DNA from: Maribacter dokdonensis DSW-8
Lineage (GTDB): Bacteria > Bacteroidota > Bacteroidia > Flavobacteriales > Flavobacteriaceae
Length of the DNA stretch: 64,000 nucleotides
Direction of reading: 5' to 3'
NCBI RefSeq assembly: GCF_001447995.1
Contig: NZ_LDPE01000003.1
Location: forward strand, 186,001 to 250,000
This document shows, piece after piece, positions 54,301-60,613 of the stretch. The notes beneath the pieces were generated by a model. The model did not search any database, was not told the origin of the DNA, and saw nothing but the letters and a program-made list of their open reading frames with translations. Both the position numbers and the translations under genes were made by a program. Position 1 is the stretch's first letter. Every line of letters begins with the position of its first letter.

Positions 54301-54721
54301 TAAATTATTGATTTTAGCACGTGAGCTAGATTTGCATAATGAGTTTGCAGATATCAATATTGAAAACCTGATACCTAAAAAATTGCAAGATGGTCAGGTA
54401 GATTTCTTCTTACAGCATTTAGAAGTGTTGGATACCAAGTTCAATGAAATTAAGAAAAACCAAAAACCAGATCATGTATTACGTTATGTAGGTGATCTGC
54501 ACGGAAATCTTCAGAAAGAAAAAGGAGTGTTAGATGTTAAATTGGTCTCCGTACCAAAAGAAAGTGCTCTAGGGCAAGTAAAAGGGTCGGATTCCATTAT
54601 AGAGATTTATACGGAATCTTACGGGGAAAATCCGTTAGTAATACAAGGCGCAGGTGCAGGCGCAGCAGTAACAGCAAGAGGTGTCTTTGGGGATATATTG
54701 CGAATTGCGGAGAAGGGCTAG
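51335..54721 (+). CDS. Trifunctional fusion: MetX-like acyltransferase, aspartokinase, homoserine dehydrogenase
   Basis: 1128 residues, three enzymes. Residues 1-315: alpha/beta-hydrolase of the homoserine O-acetyltransferase (MetX) family with nucleophile Ser122 ([11 protein letters not shown]), acid in GVDSDMFF (about 264) and His298 (HGHDAFL). Residues 325-620: aspartokinase ([55 protein letters not shown]). Residues 625-760: two ACT domains. Residues 770-1128: homoserine dehydrogenase ([67 protein letters not shown]). The aspartokinase KFGGTS motif has Lys for Thr (residue 333), and the usual DVDG has His in place of the first Asp (541). It lies between metY and metZ, so it likely channels carbon to methionine. 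Confidence 0.88.
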   Translation: [1128 protein letters not shown]

Positions 54722-54725
54722 TGAA

Positions 54726-54760
54726 AAGTACGAAGTACAAAGTCATAAGTACGAAGTATA
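54726..54760. repeat. Heptanucleotide tandem repeat (AAGTNNN)5
   Basis: AAGTACG, AAGTACA, AAGTCAT, AAGTACG, AAGTATA: five consecutive seven-base units directly after the fusion gene. Such AAGTACGAAGTA tracts are scattered in flavobacterial intergenic regions. Confidence 0.6.
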
Positions 54761-54802
54761 TGAAAGTAGAAATAGGAATAGGAAAAGAGAAGAATTAGTG
54801 AA

Positions 54803-55975
54803 ATGAAAAAGAACAACAATAAATTTGAAACGAACGCAATACGTACACAATTAAAACGAAGCGAAAATTTGGAGCATTCCGTTCCATTATATTTGACCTC
54901 TAGTTTTGTATTTGAAGACGCTGAAGATATGCGTGCTTCGTTTGCCGAGGAAAAAGATCGTAATATATACTCAAGATATTCTAACCCAAATTCATCTGAA
55001 TTTATTGATAAGGTTTGTCAAATGGAAGGTGCGGAGAGCGGATTTGCTTTTGCATCGGGTATGGCAGCGGTATTTTCTACATTGGCAGCATTGTTAGATA
55101 GTGGAGATCATGTGCTATCGGCAAGAAGTATTTTTGGTTCTACGCATTCGTTGTTTACCAACTTTTTTCCAAAGTGGAATATTGATCACACATACTTTAA
55201 AATAGATGCCTTAGAAGAAATAGAGCGTTTAATTACTCCGAAAACAAAAATCATCTATGCGGAAACACCTACCAATCCAGGTGTTGATGTGTTGGATTTG
55301 GAGGAATTGGGTAAAATTGCCAAAAAGAACAATCTAATACTTATTATAGATAATTGTTTTGCATCACCTTACTTACAACAGCCTATTAAATTTGGGGCGG
55401 ATTTGGTCATACATTCCGGTACCAAACTAATGGATGGTCAAGGTAGGGTTTTGGCAGGGATTACCGTAGGTAGTGCAGATTTGATGGATAAGGTGTATCG
55501 TTTCTCACGAATTACCGGTCCGGCACTTTCACCTTTCAATGCTTGGGTGCTTTCTAAAAGTTTAGAAACACTGGCAATAAGAGTCGATAGACATTGTGAT
55601 AATGCTTTAAAGTTAGCTGAATATTTAGAAGCGAGCGATAAGGTAAATTGGGTAAAATATCCATTTTTAAAATCGCACCCAAAATATGAAATTGCAAAAA
55701 AGCAAATGAAAGCGGGTGGTTGTGTAGTAGCCTTTGAAGTTAAAGGCGCTTTAGAAGCGGGTAGGGAGTTTTTCGATTCCATTAAACTATTATCCCTTTC
55801 TGCCAATTTAGGAGATTCAAGAACCATAGTAACACATCCAGCATCAACAACACATAGTAAATTGAGTGTAGAGGAACGTGCTGCAGTGGGGATATCAGAT
55901 GGTACGGTCAGAATTTCTGTAGGTCTGGAACATATAGACGATATCATAGCGGATATTGCTCAAGCTTTAGGCTAA
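54803..55975 (+). CDS. metZ: O-succinylhomoserine sulfhydrylase-like PLP enzyme (MetZ-type)
   Basis: 390-residue gamma-family PLP enzyme, a second member next to metY. Features: FETNAIRTQLKRSENLEHSVPLYLTSSFVFEDAEDMRASF, YSRYSNPNSSEFIDKVCQMEGAES, FASGMAAVFSTLAALLDSGDHVL, PLP Lys in VIHSGTKLMDGQGRVLAG, and HPASTTHSKLSVEERAAVGISDGTVRISVGLEH. It probably makes homocysteine from an acylated homoserine and sulfide; annotation as O-succinylhomoserine sulfhydrylase is by family, although the upstream MetX-like domain would produce O-acetyl ester. Cystathionine gamma-synthase or beta-lyase activity cannot be excluded. Confidence 0.88.
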   Translation: MKKNNNKFETNAIRTQLKRSENLEHSVPLYLTSSFVFEDAEDMRASFAEEKDRNIYSRYSNPNSSEFIDKVCQMEGAESGFAFASGMAAVFSTLAALLDSGDHVLSARSIFGSTHSLFTNFFPKWNIDHTYFKIDALEEIERLITPKTKIIYAETPTNPGVDVLDLEELGKIAKKNNLILIIDNCFASPYLQQPIKFGADLVIHSGTKLMDGQGRVLAGITVGSADLMDKVYRFSRITGPALSPFNAWVLSKSLETLAIRVDRHCDNALKLAEYLEASDKVNWVKYPFLKSHPKYEIAKKQMKAGGCVVAFEVKGALEAGREFFDSIKLLSLSANLGDSRTIVTHPASTTHSKLSVEERAAVGISDGTVRISVGLEHIDDIIADIAQALG

Positions 55976-55995
55976 AAGAGATAGTGGTAAAAACA

Positions 55996-56025
55996 AAAAA
56001 AGCCCGGTACGTACCGGGCTTTTTG
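55996..56025. terminator. Terminator after metZ
   Basis: Perfect palindrome centred on GTAC with half-site AAAAAGCCCGGTAC, followed by T residues; serves the convergent metZ and the lipocalin-like gene. Confidence 0.85.
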
Positions 56026-56045
56026 TTTGTTTTATATAAGGTGGG

Positions 56046-56573
56046 TTATTTTGTTAATGTCATATTATAAGTTGCACTAACGCTAGTTGTAGCACCAAAG
56101 AAATCTACAGTTTCATCCACTTCATATCGTAATGACATTTTACCATCTGTAAGTTCTGTAATGGTAAAGCCTACTTCTTCATCACCAGTGCCAAAATACA
56201 GGGTACTGCCATCTAGTCTCCATTCATCACTTTCAAAAAAGTCTTCACCGGTTTCTTCTTCAGTTGATGTTTCTCCCATAACCGTAGTGGTAATCACTGT
56301 GGTGTAAGAACCTTCACTGGTTACTATGTTAGGGTTTTCTGAAAAAGTAACTACGGTATCAAAATCTTTACCAACTGCGGTGAAAGTAGTGGGTATAGAA
56401 GTGCCGTCAAAATTAGTATCTGATCTACCATCTTTTGTTTCTAGGGCGGTCAGGTTCCAGGTACCCGTAATTTGAGATTCACTGGCGTTGGTAACAGCAT
56501 CTTCATCGTTAGAGCATGATAAGAACACCAAAGTAAATGCACTTAAAAGTGTAGATAATAATATTTTTTTCAT
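56046..56573 (-). CDS. Lipocalin-like lipoprotein of unknown function
   Basis: 175-residue predicted lipoprotein (signal peptide ending FLSC, Cys20; then SNDEDAV). The mature part begins SQITGTWNLTALETKDGRS, the typical start of lipocalin_4-type domains in Bacteroidetes lipoproteins, followed by acidic, Thr-rich beta strands (TVITTTVMGETSTEEETGEDFFE). No binding or catalytic residues recognised. Independent of its neighbours: convergent with metZ, divergent from the Rrf2 gene. Confidence 0.75.
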   Translation of the reverse strand: MKKILLSTLLSAFTLVFLSCSNDEDAVTNASESQITGTWNLTALETKDGRSDTNFDGTSIPTTFTAVGKDFDTVVTFSENPNIVTSEGSYTTVITTTVMGETSTEEETGEDFFESDEWRLDGSTLYFGTGDEEVGFTITELTDGKMSLRYEVDETVDFFGATTSVSATYNMTLTK

Positions 56574-56663
56574 GATTTGGATTTTTAGGTTGCCCAGTAT
56601 TAACGCTAAAATTGTCGTCTTAAGTATTTCTTCGATATTTTATTATTTGGCTATCTTAGCATC

Positions 56664-57074
56664 ATGCTCTCGAAAAAGACAAAATATGGTTTAAAAGCGC
56701 TTTCTTATCTAGCGGCGCAAACAGACAAGCAACCTGTTCAAATTTCAGAAATTGCTGAGAAGGAGAATATCTCCCAGAAATTCTTGGAAAGCATTTTGCT
56801 AAGTTTAAGAAAAACAGGTTTTTTAGGCTCTAAAAAAGGTAAAGGGGGCGGCTATTATCTTTTAAGGTCACCCGAAGAGATTTCAATGACCGATGTTATG
56901 AGAGTGCTTGAAGGTCCTATAGCGATGGTGCCATGTGTTAGCCTTAATTTTTATGAGACCTGCGATGATTGTCCCGATGAAAACACATGCTCCGTACATA
57001 AATTAATGTTGCAAGTGCGTGATAGTGCCTTAGAGGTATATAGAAGCAATACTTTAAAGGATATCATTTCTTAG
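56664..57074 (+). CDS. Rrf2-family transcriptional regulator
   Basis: 136-residue winged-helix regulator. N-terminal DNA-binding domain: MLSKKTKYGLKALSYLAAQTDKQPVQISEIAEKENISQKFLESILLSLRKTGFLGSKKGKGGGYYL. A C-terminal sensor segment contains Cys residues in PCVSLNFYETCDDCPDENTC (about 91-110), the four-cysteine spacing seen in iron-sulfur or cysteine-sensing members (IscR/CymR type). It sits divergently apart from, and directly upstream of, the sulfate-assimilation operon and is the likely regulator of that operon through the CTA-N9-TAG sites at 57157, 57236 and 60542. Which signal it senses cannot be told. Confidence 0.9.
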   Translation: MLSKKTKYGLKALSYLAAQTDKQPVQISEIAEKENISQKFLESILLSLRKTGFLGSKKGKGGGYYLLRSPEEISMTDVMRVLEGPIAMVPCVSLNFYETCDDCPDENTCSVHKLMLQVRDSALEVYRSNTLKDIIS

Positions 57075-57156
57075 CGTTCAAAATTCATTCATTTTTTAGT
57101 TTACTGGAATTCAATATTTTGCGAAATATTAAATTTTTGCGTCCATTTGTTAATAA

Positions 57157-57178
57157 TCTACTAAATCTATAGGGTAAT
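57157..57178. promoter_or_regulatory. Candidate Rrf2 operator A
   Basis: Core CTACTAAATCTATAG followed by GG; 18 of 22 bases match site B. Lies about 60-80 bases upstream of the predicted start of the cys operon transcript. Confidence 0.6.
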
Positions 57179-57222
57179 GGAAATTTATCTGAATTTTTGG
57201 CGACTACTTTGAAAATATATAC

Positions 57223-57230
57223 TATTTTTG
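57223..57230 (+). promoter_or_regulatory. -7 box of the DUF2061-cysH-cysD-cysN operon
   Basis: TATTTTTG, exact TAnnTTTG match; TTTG at 57196-57199 may be the -33 box. Transcription would start near 57236, at the beginning of operator B. Confidence 0.55.
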
Positions 57231-57235
57231 AAAAC

Positions 57236-57257
57236 TCTATTAAATTAGTAGGGTAAT
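57236..57257. promoter_or_regulatory. Candidate Rrf2 operator B
   Basis: Core CTATTAAATTAGTAG followed by GG. Overlaps the predicted transcription start, a good place for a repressor to block transcription. Confidence 0.62.
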
Positions 57258-57273
57258 AAAAATTAAGTAAAAG

Positions 57274-57537
57274 ATGATTGCAGATCAACTTGTTTTGAAC
57301 AAAAAAGAGTCAAAGACTACCTATAAAGAAGATAAAACTTCAGAGAAGCCGCTACGTAGTATTGCAAAAGCGTTTAGTTGGAGAGTAATTGGTACGTTAG
57401 ATACTTTGGTGATATCCTATATATTAACAGGTGAAATTTCTATTGCGGCCTCTATTGCCTCTATAGATTTTGTAACAAAAATGGTTCTGTATTTTTTTCA
57501 CGAAAGAATCTGGAATTTAGTAAAGTGGGGTAAATAG
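57274..57537 (+). CDS. DUF2061 membrane protein
   Basis: 87-residue protein. Charged N-terminus (KESKTTYKEDKTSEKPLR) followed by the DUF2061 domain SIAKAFSWRVIGTLDTLVISYILTGEISIAASIASIDFVTKMVLYFFHERIW (residues 28-80) with two short hydrophobic helices. Function unknown, but DUF2061 genes recur in sulfate-assimilation operons in Bacteroidetes and proteobacteria, so a role around sulfate or sulfur handling is likely. First gene of the operon, 14 bases before cysH. Confidence 0.85.
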   Translation: MIADQLVLNKKESKTTYKEDKTSEKPLRSIAKAFSWRVIGTLDTLVISYILTGEISIAASIASIDFVTKMVLYFFHERIWNLVKWGK

Positions 57538-57551
57538 AAAAGAAAAGGATT

Positions 57552-58175
57552 ATGGCATTGACAGAAGCACAAGTTCAACAATTGAACGTTCAGTTTAAAG
57601 GGATACCACCTCAAGAAATTATTTCTTGGGCAGTAAAACATGCTAAGGTTCCTGTAGTGACTACTAATTTTAGACCGTACGAAGTAGCTATTTTGCATGC
57701 TGTTTCAGAGGTGAGAAAAGATATTCCTGTAGTTTGGTGCGATACGGGGTATAATACTCCTAAAACCTATAAACATGCAGAAGAATTGACTGAAAGGTTG
57801 AATTTGAACATAAAATTATATGTGCCAAAACAGACTACCGCACATAGAGATGCCGTAATGGGTATACCACAAATAGATGATCCTAGGCATGCAGAGTTTA
57901 CCGAGCAGGTGAAATTGGAACCTTTTAAAAGGGCAATGGCGGATTTTAAACCGGATGTTTGGTTTACTAACCTTAGAAAAGGGCAGACCGCACATAGGGA
58001 TAGTTTGGATATATTAAGCCTAAGTAAAGATGGTGTATTAAAGGTGAGTCCGTTTTATCATTGGAACGATACTCAGCTAGATGCCTATTTGAAAAAATAT
58101 GACCTACCTAACGAGCATAACTATTTTGATCCAACCAAAGTGTTGGCAAATAGGGAGTGTGGGTTACATAGTTAA
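57552..58175 (+). CDS. cysH: Phosphoadenylyl-sulfate/adenylyl-sulfate reductase
   Basis: 207-residue PAPS/APS reductase. The ATP-PPase-like fold region VPVVTTNFRPYEVAILHAVSEV, WFTNLRKGQTAHRDSLDIL and the C-terminal catalytic NRECGLHS (Cys204 in ECGLH) are present. The extra Cys pairs (CC...CxxC) that bind the 4Fe-4S cluster of APS reductases are absent, which points to the thioredoxin-dependent PAPS type. No APS kinase (CysC) is seen in the operon, so it must be elsewhere or the enzyme accepts APS. It lies between the DUF2061 gene and cysD. Confidence 0.9.
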   Translation: MALTEAQVQQLNVQFKGIPPQEIISWAVKHAKVPVVTTNFRPYEVAILHAVSEVRKDIPVVWCDTGYNTPKTYKHAEELTERLNLNIKLYVPKQTTAHRDAVMGIPQIDDPRHAEFTEQVKLEPFKRAMADFKPDVWFTNLRKGQTAHRDSLDILSLSKDGVLKVSPFYHWNDTQLDAYLKKYDLPNEHNYFDPTKVLANRECGLHS

Positions 58176-58221
58176 TCATAGGTAGTAGAAAAAATAAAGA
58201 TAATTGATCTAAAAAAGTATA

Positions 58222-59172
58222 ATGAGTAATACAAGCACGGAATTGGAGGCAACCCCTTCTTTAGACCTTTTAAAAGATACTTCTCATATAAATGCCCTTG
58301 AAAATGAGGCCATTTATATCATTAGGGAGGTTGCAGCTCAGTTTGAGAAGCCGGTACTTTTGTTTTCGGGAGGAAAAGACTCGATCACATTGGTACGTTT
58401 GGCACAGAAGGCATTTTGGCCATCAAAAATTCCTTTCCCTTTAATGCATATTGATACAGGTCATAACTTTCCTGAAACCATAGAATTTAGAGATAGATTG
58501 GTAGAGGAGTTGGGTCTGGAATTAATTGTACGTAATGTACAGGATTCTATTGATCAAGGTAAGGTGAAAGAAGAATCTGGTAGGTATTCAAGTAGAAATA
58601 GCTTGCAGACAACAACGTTGTTAGATGCCATTGAAGAATTTAAGTTCGACGCTTGTATTGGTGGAGCTCGTAGAGATGAGGAAAAGGCACGTGCAAAAGA
58701 ACGTATATTTTCTGTTCGTGATGATTTTGGTCAGTGGGATGAGCGTAATCAGCGCCCAGAATTGTTCGATATGTTGAACGGGCAAATAGAATTGGGTCAG
58801 AATGTAAGAGTGTTCCCTATTTCTAACTGGACGGAGCTAGATGTTTGGTCGTACATCAAAGAGGAGCAAATTGAAATTCCTTCCATCTATTTTGCACATA
58901 AGCGTAAAACCTTCTTAAGGGACGGTATGATCTGGTCTGCAGAAGATGGTATCGTATTTAGGGAAGAAGATGAGGTAGTAGAAGAACGTTTGGTGCGTTT
59001 TCGTACCGTAGGCGATATGTCTTGTACAGCAGCCGTTCTTTCAGATGCAGAAACGATTGATAAGGTAGTAGAGGAAATTAGGGATTCATCCATTTCAGAG
59101 CGTGGCGCGCGTATAGACGATAAGCGTTCAGAAGCGGCAATGGAAAAAAGAAAACAACAAGGATATTTTTAA
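58222..59172 (+). CDS. cysD: Sulfate adenylyltransferase subunit 2 CysD
   Basis: 316-residue small subunit of ATP sulfurylase. The PP-loop motif FSGGKDSITLVRLA is at about residues 48-61; HIDTGHNFPETIEFRD, GGARRDEEKARAKER and SNWTELDVWSYIKEEQIEIPSIYFAH follow. With the GTPase subunit CysN it activates sulfate to APS. Length and motifs match bacterial CysD. A repeat-containing 82-base gap separates it from the cysN start. Confidence 0.95.
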   Translation: MSNTSTELEATPSLDLLKDTSHINALENEAIYIIREVAAQFEKPVLLFSGGKDSITLVRLAQKAFWPSKIPFPLMHIDTGHNFPETIEFRDRLVEELGLELIVRNVQDSIDQGKVKEESGRYSSRNSLQTTTLLDAIEEFKFDACIGGARRDEEKARAKERIFSVRDDFGQWDERNQRPELFDMLNGQIELGQNVRVFPISNWTELDVWSYIKEEQIEIPSIYFAHKRKTFLRDGMIWSAEDGIVFREEDEVVEERLVRFRTVGDMSCTAAVLSDAETIDKVVEEIRDSSISERGARIDDKRSEAAMEKRKQQGYF

Positions 59173-59190
59173 TCTGGTTGATAGTTGTTA

Positions 59191-59250
59191 GTTGTTCGTT
59201 GATAGTACATCACGAATAAAATTAACAACCAACAACCGACAACGAACAAC
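59191..59250. repeat. Imperfect inverted repeat with GTTGTTCGTTG arms, copy 3
   Basis: GTTGTTCGTTG (59191-59201) and its exact reverse complement (59240-59250) bracket 38 bases directly upstream of cysN. The left arm extends to 17 bases identical with the copy at 49434-49450. It could form a hairpin in the cysD-cysN intercistronic mRNA. Confidence 0.6.
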
Positions 59251-59254
59251 GAAA

Positions 59255-60502
59255 TTGGAAGTACTAAAAATAGCAACAGCAGGTAGTGTAGATGACGGTA
59301 AAAGTACCTTGATTGGGAGAATATTGTATGATACAAAGTCACTGACCAGCGATAAATTAGAGGCAATAGAAAAGACCAGTAAGCAAAAGGGATATGATTA
59401 TTTGGATTTCTCTTTGGCAACAGATGGTCTGGTAGCGGAACGTGAGCAAGGTATCACGATAGATGTAGCCCATATCTATTTCTCAACGGCAAAGAAAAGT
59501 TACATTATAGCGGATACACCTGGGCACGTAGAATATACGCGTAACATGGTAACTGGAGCTTCAACTTCACAAGCGGCGATCATTTTGATCGATGCACGTA
59601 AAGGGGTAATAGAGCAAACTAATAGACACTTCTTCATCAATAACCTATTACGCATAAAAGATGTAGTGGTAGCTATTAATAAGATGGATCTTGTGGACTA
59701 TTCTGAAGAAACCTACAATGCAATTAAAGCTGATTTTGAGGCATTGATGGCAAAGAGAGATTATCAAGATCAGAAAATCACTTTTATTCCTGTAAGCGCG
59801 TTGAAAGGGGATAACGTAGTAAACTTGTCAGACAAGACCCCTTGGTATAAAGGACAGTCTTTGTTGGAGCATTTTGAAGCATTGGATAGAAAGGATATTT
59901 TCAATGTGGGTACACCACGCTTCCCGGTGCAATATGTTATCCGTCCAAAAACGGATGAACACCATGATTTTAGAGGATTTGCCGGTAAAGTATATGGTGG
60001 CGAATTAAGCGTAGGCGATGAGGTAGTGGCGCTTCCATCACAGACACGTTCTAAAATAAAGGATATTTATTTTCATGACAAGAAATATAAAACGGCATCA
60101 AGGAGATCATCGGTAACCATAACATTGGAAGATGAAATTAATTTGAGTCGCGGAGATATGTTAGTGAAAGCGGGTGATTTGCCAACGGTAGACAAGCAAT
60201 TTACGGCAACGATCTCTTGGATGGATTCATTGCCTCTGGCAGCCGGTAATAAATATATTGTTCAACATGGTGTCAATAAAGTATTGGCAAAGGTAGAGCA
60301 AGTGCACCATAAGATCGCTCCGGATTATTCTGGTATAGATGAGAAAACGGAGTCTTTGGGCATGAATGATATTGCTCAAGTGAGTTTCCGTTTAAATAAA
60401 CCAATTTTCTATGATCAATTTAAAAATCACAGAACAAACGGTTCATTTATATTGATCGATACAAAATCCAACAGTACCGTAGGTGCAGGATTCATAAGTT
60501 AA
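59255..60502 (+). CDS. cysN: Sulfate adenylyltransferase subunit 1 CysN (TTG start)
   Basis: About 415-residue EF-Tu-like GTPase subunit of ATP sulfurylase. The G1 motif GSVDDGKSTLIGR is at about residues 9-21, DTPGHVEYTRNMVTGAS (G3), NKMDLVD (G4) and SALKG (G5) are intact. No ATG occurs upstream of the P-loop in this frame; the only start that gives the family N-terminus (MEVLKIATAGSVDDGKST) is TTG at 59255. An earlier start would read through the repeat at 59191-59250. The length excludes a fused CysC APS kinase domain. Fourth gene of the cys operon. Confidence 0.92.
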   Translation: MEVLKIATAGSVDDGKSTLIGRILYDTKSLTSDKLEAIEKTSKQKGYDYLDFSLATDGLVAEREQGITIDVAHIYFSTAKKSYIIADTPGHVEYTRNMVTGASTSQAAIILIDARKGVIEQTNRHFFINNLLRIKDVVVAINKMDLVDYSEETYNAIKADFEALMAKRDYQDQKITFIPVSALKGDNVVNLSDKTPWYKGQSLLEHFEALDRKDIFNVGTPRFPVQYVIRPKTDEHHDFRGFAGKVYGGELSVGDEVVALPSQTRSKIKDIYFHDKKYKTASRRSSVTITLEDEINLSRGDMLVKAGDLPTVDKQFTATISWMDSLPLAAGNKYIVQHGVNKVLAKVEQVHHKIAPDYSGIDEKTESLGMNDIAQVSFRLNKPIFYDQFKNHRTNGSFILIDTKSNSTVGAGFIS

Positions 60503-60541
60503 TATAAACATGTCAATTTTATATTGACTGTTTTTATTAAG

Positions 60542-60563
60542 TCTATAAAATCTATAGGCAAAA
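60542..60563. promoter_or_regulatory. Candidate Rrf2 operator C
   Basis: Core CTATAAAATCTATAG followed by GG, 17 of 22 bases identical to site A. It is in the 111-base gap between cysN and the sulfite reductase gene. A weak hairpin (GTCAAT / ATTGAC followed by T residues) lies just before it, so the second half of the regulon may have its own promoter. Confidence 0.55.
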
Positions 60564-60613
60564 TATAGTAATAATTTATATCGGTATTTATACTGAACAT
60601 TTAATACTAAGCA

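Noticed and set aside
55438..55947. 169-codon minus-strand frame inside metZ
   Set aside because: Lies entirely opposite a well-conserved PLP enzyme and shows no signature of its own.
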